A stretch of DNA of 64,000 bases from Tricholoma matsutake. Its lineage: Eukaryota > Basidiomycota > Agaricomycetes > Agaricales > Tricholomataceae. The position numbers and the translations under genes are program-made. Under the pieces are notes generated by a model, which was not told the origin of the DNA, did no database searches, and saw nothing but the letters and a program-made list of their open reading frames with translations. Where the stretch lies: positions 3,658,001-3,722,000 of the forward strand of contig AP026540.1 in NCBI GenBank assembly GCA_026075535.2, written 5' to 3'. Shown here piece by piece: positions 21,092 through 32,400 of the stretch; within the stretch, counting starts at the first letter, position 1; each line of letters opens with the position of its first letter.

Positions 21092-22461
21092 ATGTCTATC
21101 CTCACTGAACTTGCCATTCCTATTCTCAATCATGCAAAATTGATGCCTGAGGCTGGCAAAGCCAAAGAGTTGGACTTCGAAATCTGGGGTCAAAGGTTTT
21201 GTGAGAAAATGGTGTGTTTTTTGCTTTTCTTTTGTTTATCTGCTTCCTGACCTTGTTGATAGGCTGAATATGATGATCTCATCGAATTGTTTGATGAGGC
21301 ACACAACGATCATGTGCAGGTGACGTTGGATGAGGCAATCGGCCTCTTTGCACCATTCACTCATGAGGCTTGGGTTTCTTGGGGCGGTAGATATCTTTTT
21401 GAGGAATACTCAAGGAAGATTGAGGAAGAGAGGAGGAGAGAGGAGGAGAGAGGAGAGGGAGGCTTGACAGGTGGCCATTGAGGCCAAAGCAAAGAGGATC
21501 GAGGAGTGATGGGATGCACTGGTTGAGGCGCATCGAGCATTCTTGGCTGAAGTCTGGGCCAAAACTGTTTTGAAGGACGATTTTTGCAATCAGACTGCTG
21601 TGCTTGAGATTATGTGCCTCTCGATCGATCGAGACAAGGCCGAGGAAGAAGAAGAACCTCTGGTCAATGACCTACCAGTCATCGAGCAGATGGTCGAGAA
21701 GAGGAAGGCCAATGAGATGGACGAGGAGGAGGAGGAGGGCAAAGATGAGTTCGATCAGGATCCTGTGGTCACAAAATGGGTGCGGCTAGAGGAAGGTGAA
21801 TTGATCACCTTCCATGGGCCAGTAAGTTGTCATTTTCTTTCAATATCATTCAGGCTAATCACACTTTTGATATTGCTTTAGTGTGATCATTGCACAGGAT
21901 TGAGGACATCGCAGGAGTGTATCGTCGAGGAGGGCGCCCCCAAGTGCAAGAGATGCACTCAGGTGCTGCAGGGGTGCTACTGGGAGGGAGTGTCGAGGTG
22001 AGGACTCCAACGAGGTGAGTTGAGGAAAAAGGTGGGCTCCAAGCGACCAACAAAGAGTACTGCAGAGTCAACAGAGGTGTCGACTCCAAGATGTAGTAAG
22101 TGAAATCACTCATTAACAATTATGATCACTAAATATGTATGATTGCTTAGCGGTATGCATTCGGGCCATCCAGCCCATCCAAAATGTGGAGGCCAGGCCC
22201 TCAAAAGTTGACGAGCACCCAAAACAAATGGTGAAGGCAAAGAATAAGTCGGCTGAGAAGGAGAAGGGCAAAGGAAAGGCAAGAGAGTGAGAGGTCAAAC
22301 CCAAGGTCATGGGTGTGGTTGAGGAGGAGATGACAGCATCAGATGCAGCACAGCTCCGGCATCAATATCTCATGGAAGTGCTGGTGTGAAAGAAGCTGGA
22401 GGTAGAGGTACTGATGGAGGAGATTGAGGTTTTGGAGAGGAAGTGGGAGGAATCCCACTAG
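21092..22461 (+). pseudogene. Intron-containing Cys-cluster gene antisense to Ty3-D
   Basis: It starts at ATG 21092 (MSILTELAIPILNHAKLMPE). Three canonical introns at 21212-21262, 21822-21881 and 22096-22150 keep the frame (for example GP then CDHC). The middle has a charged Glu/Arg helix, then a six-cysteine cluster of spacing C-x2-C-x8-C-x8-C-x2-C-x6-C (CDHCTGL to QGCYWEG), resembling a binuclear zinc cluster. The C-terminus is a likely coiled coil ending WEESH and TAG. It lies tail to tail with pol, between integrase and 3' LTR. At least four in-frame TGA codons and a frameshift in the GAGAGG-rich tract near 21460 disable this copy. Its function is unknown; DNA binding is only a guess from the cysteines. 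Confidence 0.72.
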
Positions 22462-22786
22462 AAATTTGTTGTATTGTTTTAATTTTATCATTTTTCTTGT
22501 GTCTGAGTGAGATAAGTTTGAAATGAGAAATATTGCATGCAATCGAAGCCAAAAAATGTAAGATATATGCAAAAAAAACATAGGAGAGAAAAAGAAAAAG
22601 AAAGTAAGACAGACAATTGATCAAAATGAGACATAGGGGAAAGGCTCAGAACTCCTTCATAGCCAAAAAACCCCATTGAGCTTGCGCAAACACATTTCGA
22701 ATGATATCACAACTTGTAATAGTACACTGTTATAAAATCGAGAGTTTGTTTCAATATTGCAAGTAGAAAAAGAAAAGAAAAATAGT

Positions 22787-24150
22787 CTATTTGTCTTCAT
22801 CGAGGTCAGGAATGCCTTCATCAATGTCTCCATCAACATCCGATGTTGTTCAAAGTTGTTCAAGCCGATGATCGTCGATATTGAAGAAGTTCAGAGGAAG
22901 GGGAGTCAATCTTTGTGCTAGATAGGGTAGAACTCGGAAAGCAGCTACTGGCCGATGCAGAACTGAACCATCGAGCTCACAAAGAATATAAGTGCCACTG
23001 TAGTTTTGTGCAATGACAATGAGTGGGCCAAGATATCGAGCTCACATTTGTTGATTAAGAGCTTTCTCGATCTGTGTGTTTTGCATGAGTATGAGGTCAC
23101 CTTTTTTGAAATTGTAGTCTCGAATTGTTCACTTGTGAACTTCTTTGAAGCATTTTTCAGCTTCTCATCGAGCAGTGTAGACTCTAGAGTAGAGTACTTT
23201 GAGATCAGTTGAGCATTTCTGTAGTGCAATAAGATCGGTGGAGGAAAGTATTGAGTTGGGTGGCTGCTGTAGATATGTTGCTTCTGAGATGTCGAGAGGG
23301 ATGAGTGGATGAGAACCTGTGATTGCAAAACAGGGTGAACAGCCCATTCATTTTCGAACTGTTACCCATTCTGCCCAAAAGACTGAGTAGGTCCCAACCG
23401 ACCATCAAGTTTGGTCACCATCGACAGCCTTGTAGAGTGATTGTCATACGTCGAAGTGGGCTCATTCGACGAGGCCATTGGCACAAGAATTGTAGCCACT
23501 TATCCGAATGTGATTGATATGATAGCGCTTCAACAAGTATTGGAGAGCAGCAAGAAATGCTGGGCCATTGTCAGTAACGATCTCATAAAGTGAGCCCCAT
23601 CGACAAATGATTTCTTCAAAAATCCAATCGTCAATGGTCTTTGCTGTTTCATTGCGAAGCATCCTGAACTCCGGCCAGTATGATATCAAACATCGACCTT
23701 GTACTATATAGCAATATCCACCAGAAGGCAGCATGTGCATTGTGTCAATGTAGACTTTTCCAAATAGAGGGGCGAGGGTGGCGACGATTGGTGGAATAAG
23801 AAGATTTCAAGTTTGTTGCAACTGACAGTAGTGGCATGTTTGGATGTACCATGTGATATCGGCTTTCAGGTTGGGCCACCAGAATCATAGGGCGACGTGA
23901 GACTTCATGGCAAAGATCATTTTGTGGCTGATATGGTCATGCAATGACCGGATAATGTTGATGCGACGTTCTGGAATCGCGATGATCTTGTGTTCTCCAT
24001 GACAATTTTTTCGCTAGAGTTTTCTGGAATCTATGAAGAACTCGGTGCAATATCACACAAAGGTAGCGTACTCGGTGTCTGATAGATTTGGGGGTCACAC
24101 CATATCGTCTAACCATCTATAAACAAGCAGTAATTGTTCGTCTTCTTTCT
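22787..24150 (-). pseudogene. Ty3-D integrase (broken)
   Basis: The zinc-binding part ends with TCHYCQLQQT near 23800-23840. The core follows with SGGYCYIVQGRC, IVTDNGPAFLAAL (catalytic Asp) and NSCANGLVE (catalytic Glu), then a TGA where Arg is expected. The C-terminal part reads RYLGPLIVIAQN, GTYILCELDGSVLHRPVAAFRV and ends at TAG (22789-22787). No chromodomain is seen. This family differs from Ty3-C/H in its integrase tail. The stops are mostly TGA at Arg positions. Confidence 0.85.
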
Positions 24151-24197
24151 TTGCTTTGTCTGATCGAGGTACGTTTTTGTATGAAACATCCTCCCCC

Positions 24198-26492
24198 TTA
24201 CTGAAATCTGAGGCTTGGGCAAAAGTGGGATAGGATCCGATAGGTCATGTGAGAGGGGAAAGGTCGAATTGAGATTGGGTTGATTTGGTGAACAAAACCA
24301 TGTAGTTTGTTGATCCAGTTGCCAAATTCTTCTTCTACTTTGATATCATTGTCTTTGGTTTGTTGAGGATGTTGCGAAAGACCGTCCAGCCCATGGTGCA
24401 TACCTGCGGCATGGGCTGGCGTGGGGTGAAACGTTAGAATGGAAACAATCCATCGGTTGATGCTAGTGCTAGGCACGATATCAGGATTTGAGAGCATGCC
24501 TTTGATATACCTCGCATTGACCTCGACGATAAGGTTTTGTACCCCTATCAAATATAAACAAAGTGCACCAAGAGCTCGATATAGACCATAAAGTTCTAGT
24601 TTTGGTTGCGAGAACCGGGATTTGCAGTCGTTGAGTGTGATCGAGCCGAATCAACCATAGTATTGTTTTCGAGGGTTATCGCTGTTGCATTGCGCTAGGA
24701 AATAGCCGATTGCAATGCTCAATGTATCAACAGTGAGGATGACTGGGGCATTCGAGGTATAGTTGACTGCTCGAATCGCTAGTGAGTTTAGGAGCACTTG
24801 CTTGAGATCTTCTTGCACTGCTACCTGAGATGGGCCAAATTAGGGCACATCTTTTTGAGTAAGGTTGATTAGCGCAGCTGTGCGAAACTTTGAATAAAAA
24901 TTCAACAAACTCCAATCATTCCTAAGAATGCCTTAACTTCCATGAGCGTACGACACGGACCCCACTTCTGAATCTTATTGATACATGTTGGGTCAGCCAT
25001 TCGACCTTGAATATTGCATCAATGACCTAAAACAATTATTTCGGGGACACAAGCAAATAACTTTGGTCCTGAGAACGTCCCACCACAATACTTCATGTGC
25101 TGGACAATGTGATTTAGGTTCTCAAAATGCTCCCATATGAATTGTCGAATGCCTGAGTTGTCGACAATCATTTTGTAAGACCCACTGATTGTTCGATATT
25201 CCAATTTCGGACCCTTCACTGGTGTGTCATCGATATAAGGGATCATAATATGAGGGACTTCGGGTTGTAGGATGAAAGTGATGTCATCGTGTAGGATCAG
25301 AACTGAGTTCGTCCAACCCATCGGTAGGGTGATGATTTGAAGTGCACCAAATGGGGTCTGGAATGGTGCCAAACATGGCCGCAAACCTCGGATGAAAATA
25401 ATGGAACTCAAGGCAATCCAATGGATGAATATCTCTGTTGGGATAGTCAATCCTAGCCTATCACATTAGCGCATCACAAGCACAACACTAGTGCATCACA
25501 TATAAAAATAGAACACAATGTATTTATAGATCACAACATATGTACATCATAGTGTAGGAGAATATGAGACATTCTACATTGCTCTGAACACCCATTATAA
25601 AATCCCTATGAACTTCTATGACACTGGATTCCTTCATGTTGTTAATGAAGTGTACTCCTGGAGCCACCTCGTAAGAGTTCATGGGAAACCCTCGAGAGTT
25701 TATACACAAAGGACAGTCCCCTTTTAGTTCAGTCATTAGATCTCGAGAAGATTCAGATATGAGCCTTTTGTCAAATGCAACATATAAATCCAACATTCCA
25801 CCACAAGCGCGTCCTCCAAACTGTTCAGCTAAATGCTCAGGGATCGGGACGACGCCTGAGTGCTGAATCGTAACTTGGTTTAGCAGCTCAAGACTGTGGA
25901 CTATTTGGAGCAATTTTGCATCTTTCTTTGCAATGCAAAACCATTGCGATCGGTATGACAAGCTTGATGACTCGTAGACTCCTGCTTCAATCTTCTTTTT
26001 CAGCATTTTGCAGATCTGTTCATACAAACCAGGTGGTATGGGGATATTGCATTCAACCCAAGGAGTGTGAGGGACAACTGGGAACTCAATAGGGGGGAAG
26101 AAATTGGGTTGAAATCTTCCTCGTTTGTTTTCAGTCCATGCGAATGCCACTTGCTGGTTTCGAATGAAGTCATGGAGATCTCGTTCTTGAGGCCATAGAA
26201 AATTGCCTCGATGATTTTGATCAATGATGTTTTTGCGTTCAAGGTTATATCGGGGAGTTGGTTTGAATATCAAAGGATGGGGATTTAGTGGAGGCATGTC
26301 TTTGAGGGGATCACCCTCAATGTGTCGAATAATTTGAAATTGATCAGGTAGTCCAGCCACGATTGGATGGACCTTCTGTGTGACTGGTTTATACTTTTTC
26401 TTCATCGATAAATAACTAGACTGGCGATTGTTGGAAGTAACTGAGGAAGGGGAAACATACGATGAAGAAGTTTTCATAGGTATAAACACCAT
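24198..26492 (-). pseudogene. Ty3-D reverse transcriptase and RNase H (broken, interrupted)
   Basis: RT begins after the linker KKYKPVTQKVHPIV. Motifs are YESSSLSYRSQWFCIAKKD, IVHSLELLNQVTIQHSG and GGMLDLYVAFDKR. After SSRD an insertion (25374-25738) breaks the frame. RT then resumes with FQTPFGALQIITLPMGWTNS and the catalytic IPYIDDTPVKG. RNase H remnants continue to about 24198 (NLIVEVNARYIKGMLSNPD, then FHPTPAHAAGMHHGLDGLS). The catalytic Asp pair is intact, but the insertion and several stops make the enzyme dead. Confidence 0.85.
25374..25738. mobile_element. Unidentified insertion of about 365 bp in Ty3-D RT
   Basis: The RT frame is continuous on both sides if this stretch is removed (SRD then LAPFQTPFG). 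It contains at 25698-25730 an inverted match of about 33 bp to the TATA-containing part of the Ty3-D LTR (29939-29971), so it may be a solo LTR of a relative. CACTAGTG and repeated GCATCACA occur near 25475-25500. No clear target duplication was found. Confidence 0.55.
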
Positions 26493-26701
26493 TGAGGTGT
26501 TTCAAGGAATGTGGAACTCATCGCATGCAGATAAATATAAGTCAGAAAGCATTGCGGATAATTCTTCGGAGGAGTCAATTTCGGGGATATTTGCAGTGCA
26601 CTCGATGAATATAGAGGAGTTAGAAGAGTCAAATGAAATGATGAAAGCGCACTGTTCTGAAATTTCATTCTCTAATGCTGAAAATCCTCATGAACTACTT
26701 T

Positions 26702-27685
26702 TCAATGATGGTGCGATCTAGGGATCGAGGGAATGGTAGCAGTCCGAGTTGAGTTCGGATTGCATATCATGATCATTTGGGCTTCGTTCCAGTAATTTCT
26801 AATGACACTTTCTGTTAAGACGTCGAATGGTCGTCTGAGTAAAATATTGTAAGCCAGGTCCTGAATAACATGTATCTGCATGTATAGGGTGATTCCGCTG
26901 AGATTGCATGGCACATTGTGTGCTAAACTGAGTGTTTCATCCACAGTGCCATTGGCAGACTGCATCAGAAGTTGAATTGAGGAATTGTATGCCAGACCGA
27001 GTTCGTGACAGACATCTTCGACCATTGATATGATCGAGGAACTGGGATTGATGATGCTTTCTACCTGGTTGTTACCATGGACATCCATAATAACTGATCT
27101 AATCAATGAAGTTTCTTTAGCGATGACAAAAGGCTGAGGGATTTCACTGGGACTGCTAATATAGGTCTCATATGGGTCAGGCACAATAATTGCATCGGGA
27201 CTAAACAGGATCATTGTGTTGTTTCTGGTTTGTGGTACTTGTTTCGGTGTGACCTGTTCTCTCCATTTTGTTTGAACCTCGGGTGAAAGTGAGAGTAGTT
27301 CTTCCGATGTAAGCATGATGATTGGCATCTTCATCGAGTGCAAAAAGATATCATGCACAATTTTCTCATGCTGTACTGGTGCCTGTGTCGCATATGATGG
27401 TCTGTCTTTTTCCTTACCCTTTGATGCACCAGCGAAGTTCCTTTCATGTGGTGGCAAATAGGCATTTTCCCTGACCGATGCGTATGGGTGTACCGAGGTT
27501 TGCATAGGGGGTATGGTGGTTGATGATGAAGGGGTGGATGTGGGAGAAGTCGATGTCGATGCCAATGTTGGAGCCATAGTTGAAGTCGAAGGGTTGACCA
27601 TTGTCGATGAAGATGTCAAGGGTGCTGGGACTGGAGCAGTAGACGTAGACGATGCAGGGATGGGGGTTGTCATGGCCGGAACCAA
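26702..27685 (-). pseudogene. Ty3-D protease region with Asp-to-Asn change
   Basis: A Ser/Thr/Pro-rich leader is followed by the retropepsin fold. The catalytic block reads SIINPSSSIISM where relatives have DPGS. The AAT codon follows C, so it can come from GAT by a CpG change on the opposite strand. QSANGTVDETLSLAHNVPC and LQDLAYNILLRRPFDVLTE-like text matches the flap and ILG-x-P-region of this family. It is inactive as it stands. Confidence 0.75.
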
Positions 27686-27699
27686 ATTTCGAACCCCTT

Positions 27700-29071
27700 T
27701 GTTTGGACACGAAAATGGTCGACCACTTCAAAGCGCAAATATTTTATGCTCGAGAGCCGCTATTCTATCTTTGGAGTCAGCTGTCAACATCAAATTATGG
27801 TAAATGCCTTTTGTTTCTGATCCCAATGTAGAAACTGTGTTGGACTCTGTTATCGAATTGATTGCAGCTGAGGTTGAATTAGTCAAAGTCAAAAGTGCCG
27901 ATGGTGCGATGCTAAATAAAAGTGTGGCTGCTGGGGTTGCATCTGGGTTGCGTTTCCACCATTCGTTGATGTGTTCCTTGATAAACCTGCCAGGAATACT
28001 TCAAGGGGTGAATTGTCCATTTGGAAGTACAATCTTTCCTTCCGCGTTTCACTTACACTTTCCTTTATTCAAGTACGACTGACAAACCATACAGTCAGGG
28101 ATAAAATGTCCCGATAAACCGCAAAATATGCAAAGAAGTGCATCAATATGTGCCTGTCTGTCTGCCGAATTAGTGCGAGGATTTTTAGTACCTGTGATAT
28201 GCATAGCAATGGTGCTAGCAAATCATTTGAACATTGCATTTAGATCTTCAGTTTTAATCATAATAGTTCCAGGTGATGAGGTGACCATATTTCTGATGTT
28301 CGATGTTGAGTGCAATGAAGAGGTTGATTGGTGGATTACCGAGTTCGATGTGTTAGAGCCTGCTAGTACAAATTTTGCCACGTTGTGAATGTTGTTGAGC
28401 AGATATGGATCATCAGGATAATGGTCGGGGAATTTAAGTTTGAGTCATTGAGCAATTCAAGTCCATAAGCTGGGTTGGAATCCTCAAACATAAGCTCTGA
28501 TTTTCTCAGCTTCTGAGATCCTATTCTTTGCTTGCAAAAAGTGAGTGTTGTTGAACGTGCGATAATACATTCCTAGATCGTTCGTGTCGAATATCCCAAT
28601 GCGTAGCTGTTCTCCCACTAATTTGTCCATGTCCGATATGCTCCACTTGCGATCGTCTTCTGAGCTGGGATAGAGTTTATGTACTGCTGTTCGAAATTTG
28701 TTGAAGGAAGTGCCTGGCTGATATTCTGGAAGCGATTCCCAAAGCTCGGAAGAGTCAATGTCGAGATAGCAACAAGTGTGTTTCTTCATTAGATTCAATT
28801 CAGTGACGCCGCAGGTTGGGAACAATAATTCAAGCTCTTCGAAGTATTGTTGGAGCTCTCGAGGTTGAGTAGGGTCGAACTTCGGAGCAGTCGAATGCCC
28901 ACAAGCTGGCATTGCAGTTTGGGTAGTCATGAATGCGATGACTCTAGGGGTAGGGGTTAAGACTTGTGTAAAGGATGGTAGAGGTGTCGAAGTTGTTGGA
29001 AGGATGAACGAAGAGGTTGATGATGATGATGAAGAAGTAGATGACGATGTGGAAGGCAATGATATAGGCAA
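27700..29071 (-). pseudogene. Ty3-D gag (broken)
   Basis: The N-terminus is Ser/Thr-rich. The capsid region reads KFDPTQPRELQQYFEELELLF and SFNKFRTAVHKLYP. Past several stops a zinc-knuckle-like block (CIFCGLSGHFIPDC near 28090-28130) is followed by KGKCKRN and EGKIVLPNGQF, a signature of this Ty3 lineage. No ATG is found where the frame opens, although TTG is. Stops are chiefly TGA, with TAG in two places. It would package RNA, but this copy is dead. Confidence 0.8.
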
Positions 29072-29242
29072 AGGAAATAGTCTACAATGAGTAGATTCTG
29101 CTTTGGAAACAGGAATTAGGATATCTCCTGATTGTTCGAGAGATTTGAAGGCATGGCAAGTATCAATACAAAGGTTTCTCGCTTGTGTTGGCCTAAGCCA
29201 AGGAAGTTGAGGTTGGTCCGATGATGAAATGATTCAGAACAC

Positions 29243-29259
29243 CCTCGTGGTGGGCTCCA
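29243..29259 (-). promoter_or_regulatory. tRNA-type primer-binding site of Ty3-D
   Basis: On the minus strand TGGAGCCCACCACGAGG begins five bases after the 5' LTR. It starts with TGG, complementary to a tRNA CCA end, unlike the self-priming site of Ty3-C and Ty3-H. The tRNA was not identified. Confidence 0.65.
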
Positions 29260-29263
29260 AAAA

Positions 29264-30300
29264 TGATGATACTCAACCCAGGAAAACTATCAAAACAGCC
29301 GATGAGGCAACCAATGATATTTGCAATGAGTCAGAGGAAGGGTGTGATGTGTTCCGAATGTTTGTGGTCTAACCTATGGGAAGATAACTAGTTGGTACTA
29401 GTCATGAAGGTAGTGCTATAGGAGACAAAGGTGTTTGGTGTGGTCCAATCGAGTATCAATTGATATCGAGGACAATTGATGAGATTGACAGCAAACAAGT
29501 TTTATCGTCGATGGTCGAAGTGTGAATTCCAAGGACCTTTCAATAGGTTGATAGTATACAAAGACTATAGCCAATGGCTAGGAAGTGTTGGAATGGTTGC
29601 TAGTGCTAACGATCAGAGGATTCTAGGAAGATTGAGGATGACAATGGTCACAGAGGTTTCTCGTTGATCAAGAAAACTCATAGAAGCTTAGATTGTTTTA
29701 GAGGATAGATCTGATTCTTAGAACTTGATACGAGATGATAGGTGAAGACGATTTCTTCTATTTCCAAGTAGATACTACAGAGTTTTATATGTTTCAAAGA
29801 AACTTCCTAAAATGGAATGAGAAACATGTGTAGAACATGAGGCAAAAGATATGAGTTAAGGCACAAGGCCAAAAAGGAGACTGGAATCTGAACAAGAAAG
29901 ATATATATCATATGATGAAAGAGTAATAAAGGGTATAGAACTAAAAAGGGACTGTCCTTTGTGTATAAACCACGCTAAGTCTTGCAATAATTCATCCAGT
30001 GGGTTCTGTACGTGATAGGGACTTGGAACAAGGCTGACCTACTATCAGCAGGTTTGAGCACGAGTTGGAATACTTCCTGGCGCATGGTATTCCACCATAT
30101 AGACAACAAATGCAGCGCCCGATGTTGCTCGTAGTCTCTCGATATCGATCAATAATGCTTGACCAATAATGCTCGACGATGGTTGATGATGTTCAATCAC
30201 GGTCGTGGCTGTTCGAAGTTGATCAGGAATGTTTGATGGTCATTTAGAGGGATCTTAGGGGCTTTCAACATAGTCCTAAGGTTGTGCAATGTGGTTTCTC
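29264..30300 (-). repeat. 5' LTR of Ty3-D (uninterrupted copy)
   Basis: It is 1,037 bp, colinear with the pieces of the left LTR. It preserves the empty sites of both M1 (TTTTATATG near 29780) and the solo LTR (GTATT near 30088). Differences between copies look dominated by C/T and G/A. A TATAAAC motif lies near 29965. Confidence 0.9.
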
Positions 30301-30301
30301 A

Positions 30302-30547
30302 GTACAATCAATGTCGCTGGTGATGTTTCAGCATGGTTGATATGATATCGCAATCAATAGACTGGGTCGCGCTGCATCTGGGACATCGTAGGAGTTAGCC
30401 GATGTGATTAGAAAGTGGTTAAAGTGGTGAATCGGCCTTTGAGCCGAGGAGACAACCTATCAATGGTCAATAATTTTCAGCAACCGTTACAAAAATTACT
30501 GACTTTACTACCCATGGGAGTCAAAAATTCAAGTGATGTCATACATT
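30302..30547. other. Unassigned flank
   Basis: No gene or repeat was recognised between the Ty3-D LTR and the inverted-repeat array that follows. Confidence 0.4.
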
Positions 30548-31207
30548 ATTCTAACCAGTTTTTTTGAGCTGAGTTCAAAAATGACATCAGGAGAGTCATG
30601 TGACCATGATATAAATGGAATATAGTGATGTTATATACCATTCTGATCGGCTTCTTGAGCTGAGTTCAAAAATGACATTGAGAGAGTCATGTGACTTACC
30701 ATAAATGGAATATAGCATATCTGTTAAATCTAAATCTAATAGTGATTCTATATTTAGATTTAACAGATATGCCCAAATAAGCCAAATATATAAATATAAA
30801 TACTGTCCTAATTATTAGCCAATAATACTTTCCCATAAATATAGAATCACTATTAGATTTAGATTTAACAGATATGCTATATAATAAAATAAAATAACAT
30901 AAGGACTCGTACTTGCCATAATTGGACCTCACTCCCAAGTATATAACATGACTATATTCCATGGATGGTAAATCACATCACTATGTAGATGTCATTTTCA
31001 AACTCAGCTCAAAATCCTGGTTAGAATGGTATATAACATCACTATATTCCATCTATGGTAAGTCACATGACTCTCATTGTCATTTTTGAATCCAGCTCAA
31101 GAAACTATATAACACTATATTCCATTTATCATCAGTCACATGACTCTCCCAATGTCATTTTTGAACTCAGCTCGAGAAACCGATCAGAATGGTATATAAC
31201 ATCACTA
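30548..31207. repeat. Large inverted-repeat array
   Basis: Units of roughly 90 bp carry CTTGAGCTGAGTTCAAAAAT, GAGAGTCATGTGAC and ATAAATGGAATATAG. Two lie in one orientation (about 30548-30713) and three in the opposite orientation (about 30952-31207). The whole could fold into a long cruciform. A smaller element (30714-30878) sits at the end of the left arm. Confidence 0.8.
30714..30878. mobile_element. 165-bp MITE with perfect 40-bp terminal inverted repeats
   Basis: Bases 30714-30753 are the exact reverse complement of 30839-30878 (outer tips AGCATATCTGTTAAATC). The flanks continue as TATA on both sides, compatible with a TA duplication of Tc1/mariner type. The first 20 bases of the left arm also pair with 30754-30772, giving a nested hairpin. 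Perfect arms suggest a recent insertion. Confidence 0.85.
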
Positions 31208-31214
31208 TTTATAT

Positions 31215-31372
31215 CATGGTAAAAACCGGGAACTGAACTGAACTGAACCTCGGTCCAGTCCATTTATCGGTTATGGTTACATACATTTGAGACCAGTCCA
31301 GTTCATGGTTACCTTGTTTTTGAAATTATTCAAAACCGGTTATAACCGGTCTTTTCACCCTAGTATATGTAT
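31215..31372. repeat. Short repeat with imperfect inverted ends
   Basis: The ends are GGTAAAAACCGG and, inverted, GGTGAAAAGACCGG. The inside is rich in AACCGGTT and CCAGTC strings, as in 1345-1575 and 33310-33480. Target duplication is unclear. Confidence 0.45.
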
Positions 31373-32400
31373 CTACTTTATGCATACCATTCAGAGAGAG
31401 AAAAACTAATATTATTATTATACTTCTTATTTTACTACAGTGGGCATGCCCGGGGAAAAGTGCTGATTTTGAGCATGCTTATATACCTTTGTGTCTGTGC
31501 ATGGACCATGTGGTCATGTTTGTGCTCCCAAAAATAAAAGTCGCACCATTTGTGAGAATTCACGTGTGTCCATCAATGCATGATCATTCAGTCTGGCAGT
31601 TGCCAGACAATATGATGCTGGGTGTGCAGATATCACTTTGCTGTGCGTCAAGCAACAGAAATTAATAGGGCCTTGTAAACATGTAGTAAATTATATTTAT
31701 GCTTCAATTCTCACCTCCCAACAGTCAGAATCTTATTTGATAGGAAAGAAAGTGAGTAACAGGGCAAGTGACAATTTTGATAGTTTTACAGCTATAACTT
31801 ATCTTCCAATGAGTCAAATTTAAAAAGCCATGCAGTTCTAGATTCCCCCCAGAATATAGAATAGATTTAAGAGTGAAAATGGCAAGTTCTTATTTCTCAC
31901 ATCTTTGCCATTTGTGAGCTTAATTAATACATGTCAGAAAATAGTTTGAAGGCTTGGAAATGAATCATGGAGTGTATCAGTATGTTATGGAATAAGTAGT
32001 TAAATGTTCAATGTGATGTGGAAGGGTTGTGGCCAGATATACTGTAAAATGCATTGATTTGAGGACTTGATCAACTCGAGTTTGACTCGAGTTTGACTCA
32101 AGTTTGACTTGAGTTCTCAGGCATTTGCAATACTCCACATAAAAATGAAATTCAAGTTGTAGTAGATTAACACAATACTCTCCCACTTGTCTAAACAGTA
32201 TTTTTACCATTGCCAACAGTGGAGGAGACCTCAGAGTCATTGAAATCAATGCGCTCACTGCGTCGATCACTATCCGGCCATTGCCAGAATGAGTGTTGAC
32301 AATGCACATACACATTCTTTCTGCCACCTTCCTTCCCTCTTTCATCTGGCCTCTCTTTTTTGATGCTGCACCACCACCCTGTTAGCACCCATAACCACAC
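31373..32400. other. Non-coding stretch, nothing recognised
   Basis: AT-rich sequence without a convincing frame. It holds a short tandem run of ACTCGAGTTTG-type 11-mers at about 32076-32112. Confidence 0.4.

Larger units (their letters stand above)
17336..30300 (-). mobile_element. Ty3-D, large Ty3/Gypsy element with antisense gene
   Basis: Two direct copies of a 1,037-bp LTR bound an internal region of about 8.3 kb. The 5' LTR is at the right (29264-30300). The 3' LTR at the left is swollen to 3.6 kb by two insertions, and subtracting both gives 1,037 bp again. Gag, protease, RT, RNase H and integrase read on the minus strand. An intron-bearing gene lies on the plus strand between integrase and the 3' LTR. 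I see no 5-bp target duplication, so one end may have recombined. Confidence 0.9.

Noticed and set aside
26428..26721. Plus-strand 97-codon acidic frame
   Set aside because: It lies opposite the linker between the Ty3-D protease and RT and has no motif, so it is taken as a shadow.
27513..28388. Plus-strand frames rich in Val/Asp/Glu
   Set aside because: They are antisense shadows of the Ser/Thr-rich gag and protease leader of Ty3-D.
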